A stretch of 51,827 nt of DNA from Hydrogenophilaceae bacterium (GTDB taxonomy: Bacteria; Pseudomonadota; Alphaproteobacteria; Caulobacterales; Aquidulcibacteraceae). Location of the stretch: positions 1 through 51,827 of the forward strand of contig JACAEE010000077.1 in NCBI GenBank assembly GCA_013389015.1. Direction: 5' to 3'. The notes under the pieces were generated by a model that had not been told where the DNA came from, did no database searches, and saw only the letters and a program-made list of their open reading frames with translations. The translations under genes and the position numbers were made by a program. Shown one piece after another: positions 27,606 through 36,770 of this stretch. How positions within the stretch are numbered: position 1 is the stretch's first letter; each line of letters starts with the position of its first letter.

Positions 27606-27971
27606 TCAGGCTGAAACGCGGCGGATGGCGGAGAGCAGCGAGTCGGCGTTGAACGGCTTGACGATCCAGCCCGTCGCGCCCGCATCGCGCGCGCGCGCCT
27701 TCTTGGCCTGATCGCTCTCGGTGGAGAGGACCAGGATCGGGGTCGCACGGTGGCGCGCGTCGCGACGCACGCCTTCGATGAAGCCGTAACCGTCCATGCG
27801 CGGCATGTTGATGTCGGTGATGATGACGTCGGGCGCGGCGCCGGCGAGCTTTTCCAGCCCGTCGACGCCGTCCTCTGCCTGAATGACGTTGAAGCCGGCG
27901 TCTCGCAGGACGCTCAACAACATCTCGCGCATCATCCGAGAGTCATCAACCGTGAGAACCGTCTTCGCCAT
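27606..27971 (-). CDS. cheY: Chemotaxis response regulator CheY (first)
   Basis: 121 residues from the ATG at 27971, which overlaps the stop of the STAS gene (TGATG); a GTG one codon upstream is also possible. Intact receiver: acidic pair VDDS (Asp9/Asp10), phospho-Asp53 in IITDINMP, VLSTE and IVKPF. Very similar in length and motifs to the CheY at 31586-31954, so the two are likely paralogues. Confidence 0.93.
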   Translation of the reverse strand: MAKTVLTVDDSRMMREMLLSVLRDAGFNVIQAEDGVDGLEKLAGAAPDVIITDINMPRMDGYGFIEGVRRDARHRATPILVLSTESDQAKKARARDAGATGWIVKPFNADSLLSAIRRVSA

Positions 27972-28234
27972 CACCCCGCCTCCGCCAATTCAACAAGCTC
28001 CATGGCGCCCAGCGTGCGTGCGCATGCGATGAACGCGTCGGAGGCGTCCCGGATCCGCACCGGCTTGTCGGCGGAGCGCCACGAGCGCACCGCAGCCAAC
28101 AGGATCTGCACGCAGAGCCCGCCTATGCGCTCAACCTTGGACGCATCCAGATCAAGCGCGCCGCCGCGATGCTCGGACAAGTTCGACCAGAGCGGGCCCG
28201 CCGCCCCGAGGTCGAGAATTCGAGGCAGCTCCAT
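27971..28234 (-). CDS. STAS-domain protein in the cheX position
   Basis: 87 residues with the STAS pattern: an N-terminal strand, ALDLDASKVERIGGLCVQILLAAV and a following helix. The residue at the usual phosphorylatable Ser/Thr of anti-sigma-antagonist STAS proteins falls in the RIGGL segment and appears absent. In the Caulobacter cluster a gene called cheX lies here between the receptor and cheY; it is not clearly the CheX phosphatase fold. Probably a small regulator of the array or kinase; function unknown. Confidence 0.7.
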   Translation of the reverse strand: MELPRILDLGAAGPLWSNLSEHRGGALDLDASKVERIGGLCVQILLAAVRSWRSADKPVRIRDASDAFIACARTLGAMELVELAEAG

Positions 28235-28261
28235 GGCCCCCGCTCCTCCGCGCCAGCGCCC

Positions 28262-30511
28262 CTAGAAATCCTGCCAGTCGTCGTTCTTGGCCTTGGGCGC
28301 TGCGCCGCCGCGCGAGGCGGCGAAGGCGGCGACGCGCTGGCGCTGGGCGGCCACGGGATTGGCGGGCCCTCGCCCGGCGCGGCGCGGCTGATGCACAGGC
28401 GCCTCGTCGGGCGCGTCGCCGGTCTGGAAGCGGGAGATGAGGCGCATCAACTCTTCAGCTTCCTGCGTCAGCGAGTGGCTGGCGGCGGTGGACTGCTCCA
28501 CCATCGCGGCGTTCTGCTGGGTCACCTGATCCATCTGGTTGATGGCGGTGTTGACTTGCGCGAGCCCTGTCGCCTGCTCCTGCGCGGAGGCGGCGATCTC
28601 GCTCACCAGGGCATTGATCTCGCCGACCTTGGTGACGATCTGCTGCAGCGCCTTGCCGGCTTCGCCGACGAGTTCGACGCCGGTCTCGACATGCTGCGAA
28701 CTCGTGGAGATGAGGCCTTTGATCTCCTTGGCGGCTTCCGAGGAACGCTGCGCCAGCGCGCGCACTTCGGAGGCGACGACCGCGAAGCCGCGGCCCGCGT
28801 CGCCGGCGCGCGCCGCCTCGACGCCGGCGTTGAGCGCCAAGAGATTGGTCTGGAACGCGATCTCGTCGATGACGCCGATGATCTGCGAAATCTGCTTGGC
28901 CGATTTCTCGATCTCGCTCATCGCGGCGACCGTCTCCTTGACGACCTGGCCGCTGGCTTCGGCGTCGGAGCGGGCCCCGGAGACGACGCTGTTGGCTTGG
29001 GTCGCGCCCTCGGCGGTCTTGCGCACGGTGGCGGTGATCTCGTCGAGCGCGGCGGCGGTCTCTTCGAGGGAAGCGGCCTGCTGTTCGGTGCGCTTGGAGA
29101 GATCGTCCGCAGCCTGAGAAATCTCGCCGGCGCCGGAGCGGATGCCGCCGGCGTTGACGACGATGGTCTGCATCGCGCCTTGCAGCGCCTCCATCGCGGA
29201 ATTGAAATCGGCGCGCAATTGCTCGTATTCGCCCGGGAACGGATCGGCGATGCGGTCGGTGAGATCGCCGTCGGCGAGGCTCTTGAGGCCGCTCGCGAGC
29301 CCGCGCACCACCTGCGCCTGCTCTTCGGCGCGCGCGGCGCGCTCGGCTTCGGCGCGCATCCGCTCATGCTCCACCGCGGTGATGTCGGCGGCGAACTTGA
29401 CGACCTTGAACACCCGTCCCTTGGGATCAAGCAGCGGATTGTAGGAGGCCTGGATCCAGATCTCCTTGCCGCCCTTGCCGAGGCGGCGGAACTTGTCGGC
29501 GACGAACTCGCCGCGATTGAGCCGCTCCCAGAACGTGCGGTATTCGGGGCTCGCCGCATAGGCCGGGTCGGCGAACATCGAGTGGTGGCGCCCGACGATC
29601 TCGCTGGCCGCGTAGCCCATCGTGGCGAGGAAATTCTCGTTGGCGGCGAGGATCGTGCCGTCGGTCTTGAACTCGATCACCGCCTGCGAGCGCGAAATCG
29701 CCTCCATCTTGGCGCGCTGTTCGTTGCTCAGCAATTCCGCTTCGGTGATGTCGGCGGCGAACTTCACCACCTTACAGGGCTTGCCGGCGGCGTCGAGCAC
29801 CGGATTGTAGGAGGCCTGGATCCAGATCTCGCGGCCGCCCTTGGCGATGCGCAGATATTTCCCCGCGTCGAATTCGCCGCGGCCGAGCTTGTCCCAGAAG
29901 GCGCGATACTCATTGCTCGAACGGAAATCGGGCTCGACGAACATCGAATGATGCTGGCCCCTGATCTCGTCCAGCGTGTAGCCGAGCGCGCGACAGAAGT
30001 TCTCGTTGGCCGCCAGGACCTTGCCGCTCATGTCAAACTCGATGACGGCCTGCGACCGATTGATCGCCGACATCATCCCGGCGTTGAGGCGGGAAATCTC
30101 TTCCTGCTCGGTGACGTCAGTGGCGAACTTGACAACCTTGAAGGGGCGCCCGTCCGCGCCCATGAGCGGGTTGTAGGACGCCTGGATCCAGATTTCGCGG
30201 CCGCCCTTGGCGATGCGCTTGAACTTGTCGGCGACGAACTCGCCGCGATTGAGCCGATCCCAGAACATGCGGTATTCGTGGGAATTGGCGAACGCGGGCT
30301 CGCAGAACATCGAGTGATGGCGGCCGATGACTTCGGCCTCCGCGTAGCCGAGCGTGCGCAGGAAGTTTTCGTTCGCCGCGAGGATCGTGCCGTCGAGCTT
30401 GAACTCGATGACGGCTTGCGAGCGATTGATGGCCGCCACATGCGCCGCCATTTCGTGCGCGCGATCCACATCCGAACCGCTCGGCGCTTGTCCACTCATC
30501 AGGCTGTCCAT
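28262..30511 (-). CDS. Cytoplasmic chemoreceptor with three tandem PAS domains
   Basis: 749 residues with no membrane helix. Three PAS-PAC units of about 122 residues each (about 27-148, 149-270, 271-390) are near copies, each beginning RSQAVIEF and containing [18 protein letters not shown] (GGK in the third) and KVVKFA. A HAMP-like linker (ADGDLTDRI) follows, then the signalling domain with the hairpin tip [26 protein letters not shown]. The C terminus DDWQDF resembles the CheR/CheB tethering pentapeptide. It fills the mcpA position. A cofactor such as FAD or haem cannot be assigned from sequence alone. Confidence 0.92.
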   Translation of the reverse strand: MDSLMSGQAPSGSDVDRAHEMAAHVAAINRSQAVIEFKLDGTILAANENFLRTLGYAEAEVIGRHHSMFCEPAFANSHEYRMFWDRLNRGEFVADKFKRIAKGGREIWIQASYNPLMGADGRPFKVVKFATDVTEQEEISRLNAGMMSAINRSQAVIEFDMSGKVLAANENFCRALGYTLDEIRGQHHSMFVEPDFRSSNEYRAFWDKLGRGEFDAGKYLRIAKGGREIWIQASYNPVLDAAGKPCKVVKFAADITEAELLSNEQRAKMEAISRSQAVIEFKTDGTILAANENFLATMGYAASEIVGRHHSMFADPAYAASPEYRTFWERLNRGEFVADKFRRLGKGGKEIWIQASYNPLLDPKGRVFKVVKFAADITAVEHERMRAEAERAARAEEQAQVVRGLASGLKSLADGDLTDRIADPFPGEYEQLRADFNSAMEALQGAMQTIVVNAGGIRSGAGEISQAADDLSKRTEQQAASLEETAAALDEITATVRKTAEGATQANSVVSGARSDAEASGQVVKETVAAMSEIEKSAKQISQIIGVIDEIAFQTNLLALNAGVEAARAGDAGRGFAVVASEVRALAQRSSEAAKEIKGLISTSSQHVETGVELVGEAGKALQQIVTKVGEINALVSEIAASAQEQATGLAQVNTAINQMDQVTQQNAAMVEQSTAASHSLTQEAEELMRLISRFQTGDAPDEAPVHQPRRAGRGPANPVAAQRQRVAAFAASRGGAAPKAKNDDWQDF

Positions 30512-30602
30512 CCGCGTTCCCCTCTTCCGCTCCGGAAGTCGGCCACGATCTGGCCGGCTCCGGTAAATTAAGAGTTAGGGCGAGACGCGACGCAGATTAT
30601 TT

Positions 30603-31085
30603 TCAGCGTTGCGTCTCGGCGCACCGACGCGCTTTCTCCGCGACCTTCGCCACGCCCTCGATCAAAGTCGTGCGCTCGTGCTGACTCATGCCTCTTTTGT
30701 GCGCTAAAATAACGATCGCCTGGCAATTGAGCGCGACGGCCTCCACGCTCCACACGGCCATGTCGTTCAGATCGTCCACGAGCGCGTGAAGGGTGCGCAT
30801 CGCAAGCGCGATATCAGCGGCGCCAAGCAAGCCCGCCATGGTCAGCGCGTCATTGGTGATCGCGGCTAGACGCCTTCGCGCGGCGATATCGGGCTCGTAA
30901 GCGCTGCCCGAAAATTGAGCAATCTCGCTTATGATGCGGGCAAGCTCCGTGCGCGCGTCGATCATGGCGGCGTACGACGCCTTTTCAGCATCCGACACGG
31001 CGTCGTGAAAGGACGGGCCGCCGGAAAGGCCGACGAATCGGCTGAGGCCATGCGCGCGGGAGGGCTGAGCGAGCGACCTCACCAT
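30603..31085 (-). CDS. CheE-like protein, second copy
   Basis: 160 residues from the ATG at 31085 (or GTG 31082), overlapping the upstream regulator stop by 7 nt; a longer in-frame reading is low-complexity and rejected. The protein is helical, with SDAEKASYAAMIDARTELAR, ITNDALTMAGLLGAADI and AVALNCQAIVILAHKRGM. Length, helix spacing and its place directly behind a CheY-like regulator match the cheE at 20574-21059, although identity is low. Probably a duplicated and diverged partner of the adjacent regulator. Confidence 0.5.
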   Translation of the reverse strand: MVRSLAQPSRAHGLSRFVGLSGGPSFHDAVSDAEKASYAAMIDARTELARIISEIAQFSGSAYEPDIAARRRLAAITNDALTMAGLLGAADIALAMRTLHALVDDLNDMAVWSVEAVALNCQAIVILAHKRGMSQHERTTLIEGVAKVAEKARRCAETQR

Positions 31086-31570
31086 AGCTCGACCCCGCTG
31101 CCGCTCGAGGAGACGAGGTCCGTCGGCGCCATCAGCTCGCCGCGCCGCTGCTCGCTTTGCGCCACCCATAAGATGCGGTCGAGCAAGGTGGTGATGGAGA
31201 AGGGCTTGGCGATCACATAATCGGCGCCGCATTGGCGCGCCGCGGAGATGAGCCGCACCGGCGTGTGCGCGGTGATGATGATCACCGAAGCCTGCGAGCT
31301 CGGCGAGCGTTTTTCCGATCTCAACCAGCGCACGAAGTCGAAGCCGAGTTCGCCATGCTGATGAGGATCGATCAGCACCAGGTCGATGGCGTTCGACTTC
31401 ACCGCGTCGGTGCCGGAGGCCAGCGTCGCGCAGCGATGGCTGTTGCGGAAGCCGAAGCCGCGCAGGATGTTCGTCAGCAGCTCCATGCACAGCGAGTTGT
31501 TGTCGATGATGACCACGGAGGCGCGGGAGAAATTAAAGGCCGGCGGGACGCTTTCGGCGGACGAAGCCAT
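31079..31570 (-). CDS. CheY-like response regulator, paralogue of the cluster-end regulator
   Basis: 163 residues. Receiver domain with phospho-Asp68 (LVLIDPHQ), IITAH and YVIAKPF; the acidic pair is DN rather than DD. Shared segments with the 21056-21658 regulator include the NF start, ILxGFG, IDLVLIDP/FDLVLIDP, DFVRWLR/DFIRWLR and LLDRILWV/LLERIVWI, which shows common descent. It lacks the long tail and FliM-like motif of that copy, ending instead in a short Ser/Gly-rich tail (SSSGSGVELW). Confidence 0.8.
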   Translation of the reverse strand: MASSAESVPPAFNFSRASVVIIDNNSLCMELLTNILRGFGFRNSHRCATLASGTDAVKSNAIDLVLIDPHQHGELGFDFVRWLRSEKRSPSSQASVIIITAHTPVRLISAARQCGADYVIAKPFSITTLLDRILWVAQSEQRRGELMAPTDLVSSSGSGVELW

Positions 31571-31585
31571 GCAAATCTCCTCGGG

Positions 31586-31954
31586 CTACGGCGCGACGCG
31601 CCGCATCGCCTCCAGCAATTGCGTGGGATTGAAGGGCTTGACGATCCAGCCGGTGGCGCCGGCGGCGCGGGCGCGCGCCTTCTTGTCGGGATCGATCTCG
31701 GTGGTCAGCACCAGGATCGGCGTGCCCTTGACCTCAGCGATCTGGCGGGCGCGTTCGATGAAGCCGAGGCCGTCTAGGCGCGGCATGTTCACGTCGGTGA
31801 CGATGGCGTCGGGGCGGATTCCGCGATTGAGCCGCTCGAGCCCGTCGATCCCGTCCTCCGCGAGTTCGACCCGATAGCCGGCGTTGGTCAGGACAAAATT
31901 GATCAGTTCGCGGATCGTGAGGGAGTCATCGATCGCCAGAATGGTCTTGGCCAC
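31586..31954 (-). CDS. cheY: Chemotaxis response regulator CheY (third)
   Basis: 122 residues from GTG 31954, preferred because GGGGGCTTGGGC precedes it and the protein then starts like the other CheY (AKTILAIDDS). A second GTG 11 codons upstream is possible. Intact receiver: AIDDS, phospho-Asp54 in IVTDVNMP, VLTTE and IVKPF. First gene of the chemotaxis run on the minus strand, behind an AT-rich promoter-like region. Confidence 0.9.
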   Translation of the reverse strand: MAKTILAIDDSLTIRELINFVLTNAGYRVELAEDGIDGLERLNRGIRPDAIVTDVNMPRLDGLGFIERARQIAEVKGTPILVLTTEIDPDKKARARAAGATGWIVKPFNPTQLLEAMRRVAP

Positions 31955-31987
31955 GCCCAAGCCCCCAACTTTAGGTGCGGGCGCCAC

Positions 31988-32025
31988 TTACAACTTTAAG
32001 TAGTTAATTTTCCCCTTTCTTCCTC
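31988..32025 (-). promoter_or_regulatory. AT-rich region upstream of the chemotaxis cluster
   Basis: The only markedly AT-rich island near the head of the cluster. It contains TTAA-GTAG-TTAA (31996-32007). The octamer CAACTTTA at 31991-31998 recurs 25 bp away at 31966-31973, a spacing that would place two proteins about two and a half helical turns apart. A plausible promoter/operator for the cheY-receptor-cheA run. No clear -35/-10 pair was identified. Confidence 0.3.
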
Positions 32026-32030
32026 CGGTG

Positions 32031-32714
32031 TCAGCGGATCGTTGCGGCGACCGCGCCCAGGCCTTCGATCACGCCGTCCAGCCGGTCGCCTCTGACGACG
32101 GGACCCACGCCGGCCGGCGTGCCGGTGAAGATCAGGTCGCCCGGGCCCAGGTGATAATAGAGCGAGAGCGCGGCGACGATTTCGGGGGCGGACCAGATCA
32201 TGTCGGCGATGTCGGCGCGCTGGCGCGTCTTGCCGTTGACGGCGAGAGTGATGGCGGCGCGCCGGGGATGGCCGATCGCGGAGGCCGGCGCGATCTCGCC
32301 GAGGACGGCGCTTTCCTCGAACGCTTTGGCGAGATCCCAGGGCTGCTTCTTCTCGCGCAGCGCGGCCTGGAGATCGCGGCGGGTCATGTCAAGGCCGCAG
32401 GCGTAGCCATAGATCGCGGCCTGCGCGTCTTCGGCCGCGATCTTGTGCGCGGATGCGCCGAGGGCGAGCACCAGCTCCATCTCGTAATGAAAATTCTCCG
32501 TACCCGGAGGATAGGCGATCGCCGCGCCGCTCGGCGTCAGCGCCGCGGCGGGCTTGGTGAAAAAGAACGGCGGCTCGCGATCATCGCCGCCCATCTCGCG
32601 GGCATGTTCGGCGTAGTTGCGCCCGACACAGAAGATCCGCCTCACCGGATAGAGGCCGCCGCCGCGCACCGCCGCGGCCGGAACCGGCGGCGGGGGAAAT
32701 ACATACTCGGCCAT
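32031..32714 (-). CDS. Fumarylacetoacetate hydrolase family protein
   Basis: 227 residues. The FAH fold signature is complete: IFCVGRNYAEHAREMG, PFFFTKP, the metal-binding HYEMELVLALG, YGYACGLDMTRRDLQ and GDLIFTGTPAGVGPV. The size fits the short YcgM/maleylpyruvate-hydrolase-like group, which hydrolyse or isomerise acylpyruvates; some are oxaloacetate tautomerases or decarboxylases. No aromatic catabolism genes are adjacent, so the substrate is open. Monocistronic, ending just before the chemotaxis promoter region. Confidence 0.88.
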   Translation of the reverse strand: MAEYVFPPPPVPAAAVRGGGLYPVRRIFCVGRNYAEHAREMGGDDREPPFFFTKPAAALTPSGAAIAYPPGTENFHYEMELVLALGASAHKIAAEDAQAAIYGYACGLDMTRRDLQAALREKKQPWDLAKAFEESAVLGEIAPASAIGHPRRAAITLAVNGKTRQRADIADMIWSAPEIVAALSLYYHLGPGDLIFTGTPAGVGPVVRGDRLDGVIEGLGAVAATIR

Positions 32715-32874
32715 GCGCGCTCCTCATTCCCGCGTCAGGGGAAGGCCATATGGCCGCCGCGGGAACGGCGCAAGCGCGGCGTGCGGGCGCGGCGCGTTCG
32801 AGGGCGCCCGATTCTCGACGAGCGCCGATTGCGCCGCAGGCGCCGGGCGCCATTATGCGCTCCACGGAGCTCCC

Positions 32875-35529
32875 ATGCTGATCCAGATGTCGCGCCTGAT
32901 CGGCGCTTTTCGCCCGCGCCGGCTCATCCTCGTCGCGGCGATCCTTCTCGCCGCAGTCCCCGCCGGCGCCGAGCGCCAGATGCTCGGCGACGAGGCGACG
33001 CCCTCGCACTACGCGATATCGATCACGCCCGACGCCGATGCGGGGACGTTCACGGGCTCGGTTGAGATCACCGTCGCCACGCACCGGGCGCTGCCGGCGA
33101 TTACGCTCAACGCGCTCGACCTCGAGATCGAGAGCGCCGCAATCGACGGCTCGCGCGCCGCCTTCAGCGTCGATCCTGAGGCGCAGACGCTCACGCTCAC
33201 CCAGGGCCGCGAGATCCGCGCCGGGCGGCACCGGATCAACATCGCCTATTCCGGGCGCATCTATGACGAGGCCTACGGCCTTTTCCGCGTCGCCTATGAC
33301 ACCGCGCAGGGCTCGCGGCGGATGCTGGCGACGCAGTTCGAACCCGGCGATGCGCGCCGGTTCGCGCCGATGTGGGACCAGCCGAACAAGCGCGCCGTGT
33401 TCGCGCTCACGGTGACGATCCCGTCGAGCGAGCAAGCGGTGTCAAACATGCCGATCGCGCGCACGGCGCGGCTCTCGGGCGGGCGCACGCGGATCAGTTT
33501 CCAGCCCTCGCCGTCGATGCCGAGCTATCTCCTGTTTCTGGGCGTGGGCGATTATGAGCGGATCAGCGCCGACGTCGACGGCGTGCGGCTCTCCGTGGTG
33601 ACGCGGCGCGGCGAATCCGAAAAGGGCCGCGAGGCGCTGCAGGCGGGCGTGGAATCGCTGCGCTACTTCACCGAATATTTCGACGTCCCCTATCCCCTGC
33701 CGAAACTCGACATGATCGCCGTGCCCGGCGCGGGCGGCTTCGGCGCGATGGAGAATTGGGGCGCCATTCTCTATTTCGACCAATATCTGCTGCTCGACGA
33801 AGGCTCGAACGAAACCGACCGGCAGAACGTGTTCGGGATCGTGGCGCACGAGATCGCGCACCAATGGTTCGGCAATCTCGTCACCATGGCGTGGTGGGAT
33901 GATCTGTGGCTCAATGAAGGCTTCGCGTCCTGGATGGCGACGAAAGCGGCCGACGCGCTGCATCCGGACTGGTCGCCATGGATGAGCGTCTTCCCCGACC
34001 GCAACAGCGCCATGGAGCTCGATGCGCGCGCGGGCACGCATCCGGTCGTCCAGGAAGTGAACACGATCGAGCAGGCCAATCTGGCGTTCGACGACATCAC
34101 CTATGACAAGGGCCAGGCCGTCATCCGCATGCTCGAAGCCTATATCGGCGAAGAGGCGTTCCGCGCCGGCATCCGCGCCTATATCCGCGCGCGGCTCTAC
34201 GGCAATGCGGCGACGGAGGATCTCTGGCGGGCGCTGCAGGCGGCGTCGGGCCAGCCGATCCTCGACGTGGCGCGCGCCTATACGCTGCAGCCCGGCTTCC
34301 CTGTGATCTCGGTCTCGCCAAGCGCATGCGCGCCTGGAGCGGCGGCGCCGCAATCGGTGACGCTGACGCAGCGCCGGTTCGCCGCCGACGACGCCGCGCG
34401 CACCGACGAATTGTGGACGACGCCGATCAGCGCACAACGACTCGGCGGGATCGCGCGCGTGCAGGCGACGGCGCCCGCGGCGGCGTCCTTCACGCTCGCG
34501 GCGCCCAGCGACGGCTGCGGGCCGCTGATCGTCAATGCCGGCCAGAGCGCGTTCTTCCGCACGCTCTATGCGCCGGCGGATTTCGCGCTCATCACCCGCG
34601 ACTTCGCGCGGCTGCCGGCGATCGACCAGCTGGGCATCCTCTCCGATTATTGGGCGTTCGGGCGCGCGGAGACCGCGCCGCTCACCAATTATCTCGACCT
34701 CACCGCCGCGCTTTCCGCCGACGCCGATCCCAACGTCGTCATGCAGGCGGCAGGGGCGCTGCAAACGCTTTCGCGGCTCAATCGCGGGCGCGCAAGCGAA
34801 GGCGCGTTCGACGCCTATGTGCGCGCCGCGCTTGCGCCGATGTTCGCGCGCGTGGGCTGGGATCCGCGCGCGGGCGAGGCCGCCAATGACGCGATCCTGC
34901 GCGACACGCTCATCCGCGTGCTCGGCCGGCTCGGCGATCCCGCCATCGTCGCGGAAGCGCGGCGGCGCACGCGCGCGGACGAGTCCCTGCCCGGCGCGAT
35001 CCGCGACGCGGCGTTCCGGGTCGTCGGCGCGCATGCGACGCAAAGCGACTACGACGCCCTGCTCGCGCGCGCGGCGGCGGAGACGAACTTCATCGCGCAG
35101 CGCCGGATCTACGGCTATCTCGCCGAAGCGCGCGATCCGGCGCTGGCGCGCCAGACGCTGGCGATGCTGCTCACGGAACGCGCGCCGCGCCCGCTCAGGC
35201 CCACCATCCTGAACGACGTCGCGGTCAATCATCCCGGGCTCGCGTGGGCGTTCCTGCGCGACAACCGCGCAACCGTCGAAGGCTGGCTCGATCCGCTGCG
35301 GCGGCTCGATTATGCGCCGGGCGTGGCCGCGTTCAGCGCCGATGCGGAGACCGCCGCTGAGCTCGGCGTTTACGCCGAGGCGTTTCCCGCCAATGCGCGC
35401 CAGGCTGCAGACGGCGCGCGCGCGGCCATCCTCGCCCACGCGCGGCTGATCGAAACGGAGATGCCCGCCGTCGACGCCTGGCTCGCGCGCCGCAGCGGCG
35501 ATGCAGGTCACGGCGCCGCGCGGCGCTAA
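32875..35529 (+). CDS. M1 family zinc aminopeptidase, secreted
   Basis: 884 residues from the ATG at 32875 (GGAG 6 nt upstream). A signal peptide (residues ~1-32, hydrophobic LILVAAILLAAVPAGA) targets it to the periplasm or outside. The N-terminal beta domain leads to the catalytic domain with GGFGAMENWGA (substrate amino terminus binding) and the zinc site His325-Glu326...His329 with Glu348 (HEIAHQWFG, NEGFASW). The C-terminal ~330 residues form the ERAP1-like helical domain. Cleaves N-terminal residues from peptides, probably for nutrition. Monocistronic; a 160-nt gap precedes it. Confidence 0.93.
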   Translation: MLIQMSRLIGAFRPRRLILVAAILLAAVPAGAERQMLGDEATPSHYAISITPDADAGTFTGSVEITVATHRALPAITLNALDLEIESAAIDGSRAAFSVDPEAQTLTLTQGREIRAGRHRINIAYSGRIYDEAYGLFRVAYDTAQGSRRMLATQFEPGDARRFAPMWDQPNKRAVFALTVTIPSSEQAVSNMPIARTARLSGGRTRISFQPSPSMPSYLLFLGVGDYERISADVDGVRLSVVTRRGESEKGREALQAGVESLRYFTEYFDVPYPLPKLDMIAVPGAGGFGAMENWGAILYFDQYLLLDEGSNETDRQNVFGIVAHEIAHQWFGNLVTMAWWDDLWLNEGFASWMATKAADALHPDWSPWMSVFPDRNSAMELDARAGTHPVVQEVNTIEQANLAFDDITYDKGQAVIRMLEAYIGEEAFRAGIRAYIRARLYGNAATEDLWRALQAASGQPILDVARAYTLQPGFPVISVSPSACAPGAAAPQSVTLTQRRFAADDAARTDELWTTPISAQRLGGIARVQATAPAAASFTLAAPSDGCGPLIVNAGQSAFFRTLYAPADFALITRDFARLPAIDQLGILSDYWAFGRAETAPLTNYLDLTAALSADADPNVVMQAAGALQTLSRLNRGRASEGAFDAYVRAALAPMFARVGWDPRAGEAANDAILRDTLIRVLGRLGDPAIVAEARRRTRADESLPGAIRDAAFRVVGAHATQSDYDALLARAAAETNFIAQRRIYGYLAEARDPALARQTLAMLLTERAPRPLRPTILNDVAVNHPGLAWAFLRDNRATVEGWLDPLRRLDYAPGVAAFSADAETAAELGVYAEAFPANARQAADGARAAILAHARLIETEMPAVDAWLARRSGDAGHGAARR

Positions 35530-35679
35530 GGGCGCCGGGGACCGGCTAGCCCCGTCGAGCGTTGAGCGCGCAGCGATGCGCGATCATCCTTGGTGGAGTC
35601 GCCCCAGATGCGGCCGATGCCGCCGCCCAAAGTCAACCGGCTCACTTCGCCCAAGGGGCCGAACGAGGCTTTCCTCAGA

Positions 35680-36153
35680 TCAATGCGGGGACGGGACGAC
35701 GGTCGCTTGGCGCGCGAGGAAGCGCCATTGGCCGTTCTCCCATAGGAAGACGTTCGTATAGCGGCGGTGTAGCGTCCGGCCAGGATGTAGACGCCCGAGT
35801 TCGCTGTCTGGGGCCGGCGTGACGATTTCGCTGCCCATGACGATGCCTACGTCGCCGGTGATCGCCACTCCTTCGACATTGCGCGTGAAGCTGTCGCTGG
35901 CGATGTAGCCGCGCGCGAGCATCGCCACGACTTCCGCCTTGTGCTTCACAACATTCGCCGGCCCGTTCAGCAGGTAGTTCGGGTGCATGAAGTCCTGCTG
36001 GGCCGCCGCATCCTCCTCGACGATGATGCGCATCTGTTCGGCGTCCGCCGCCCTGAGGCTTGCCTCAGTCGGCCGCTGATTGGGCGCCGACGTCGTGGCG
36101 CATGCGGCCAGCAGAAGCGCCGCTGTCAGGCCAAACAGAAGTCCGCGGCGCAT
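35680..36153 (-). CDS. DUF4440 / NTF2-like lipoprotein
   Basis: 157 residues. The signal peptide has a lipobox (LLLAAC, Cys18), so it is a lipoprotein. The mature domain follows the NTF2-like DUF4440 pattern (EQMRIIVEEDAAAQQDFM, NVVKHKAEVVAML and the final TNVFLWENGQWRFLARQATVV). Family members often bind small ligands or act as ketosteroid-isomerase-like enzymes; the role here is unknown. It lies downstream of ruvC on the same strand with a 73-nt gap. Confidence 0.75.
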   Translation of the reverse strand: MRRGLLFGLTAALLLAACATTSAPNQRPTEASLRAADAEQMRIIVEEDAAAQQDFMHPNYLLNGPANVVKHKAEVVAMLARGYIASDSFTRNVEGVAITGDVGIVMGSEIVTPAPDSELGRLHPGRTLHRRYTNVFLWENGQWRFLARQATVVPSPH

Positions 36154-36226
36154 CCCACCCCCCGACCGACGGACGGCGTTATCTCACGGCGCGACCGGCG
36201 CACGCAATGGCCGGCGAACGCGATCG

Positions 36227-36724
36227 CTAGCTTCCGGTGCGACGACGCATGCCGGCGTGCGCGGCGTGGCAGAGCGCGGCGGCGAGCGCATCGGCGGAGT
36301 CCGCGGTCATCTCGCCGGCGGTGGGCAGCAGGCGACGCACCATGAACGCGACTTGCGTCTTGTCAGCGCCGCCGGCGCCGACGAGGGCCTTCTTGATCGT
36401 CGCCGGCGCATATTCCGCGACCGGCAGATTCGCGCGGGCGCACGCCGCCAGCGTCACGCCCCTCGCCTGCCCCAGCGCGAGCGCGGCGCGCGCGTTGGAG
36501 TTGACGAACGTCTCTTCGACGGACGCTTCATGCGGCTTGTAGGCGAGGATCACCTCTTCGAGCCCCGCGATCACCAGGGCCAGGCGCTCTGCGAGGGAGA
36601 GCTTCACATCGGGCTTTACAACGCCATGGGCGACATGGCTGAGACGCAGGCCCTCGCTCGCCACGATCCCCCAGCCGCACCGTTGCAGCCCCGGATCGAC
36701 GCCTAAGATGAGAATCGCGCCCAT
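36227..36724 (-). CDS. ruvC: Holliday junction endonuclease RuvC
   Basis: 165 residues. Acts with RuvAB to cut recombination junctions. The catalytic acidic residues lie in ILGVDPGLQRCGWG, SVEETFVNSNARAALALGQARG and the C-terminal DSADALAAALCHAAH. The usual ruvA and ruvB neighbours are absent here, although yebC is only one gene upstream, so the common yebC-ruvC-ruvAB arrangement has been partly broken. Confidence 0.95.
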   Translation of the reverse strand: MGAILILGVDPGLQRCGWGIVASEGLRLSHVAHGVVKPDVKLSLAERLALVIAGLEEVILAYKPHEASVEETFVNSNARAALALGQARGVTLAACARANLPVAEYAPATIKKALVGAGGADKTQVAFMVRRLLPTAGEMTADSADALAAALCHAAHAGMRRRTGS

Positions 36725-36770
36725 GCGCCATGGTGCTTGGTGCGAGATGATTGAGAAAGGCTGAACGGCT

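Noticed and set aside
28262-30511. Triple PAS repeat as an assembly duplication
   Set aside because: The three copies differ at many codons (for example KLDG, DMSG, KTDG after the shared opening), so they are genuine diverged repeats.
25480-30571. Very long plus-strand frames (743 and 800 codons) opposite cheA and the chemoreceptor
   Set aside because: They mirror well-recognised genes on the minus strand and show no domain-like sequence.
31996-32007. TTAA-N4-TTAA as a CtrA binding site ahead of the chemotaxis cluster
   Set aside because: The CtrA consensus I know is TTAA-N7-TTAA(C); the spacing here does not fit, so only a general promoter-like region is reported.
33442-35511. 689-codon minus-strand frame inside the M1 aminopeptidase gene
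   Set aside because: Antisense to an intact enzyme with zinc-site motifs; composition is typical of a shadow frame.
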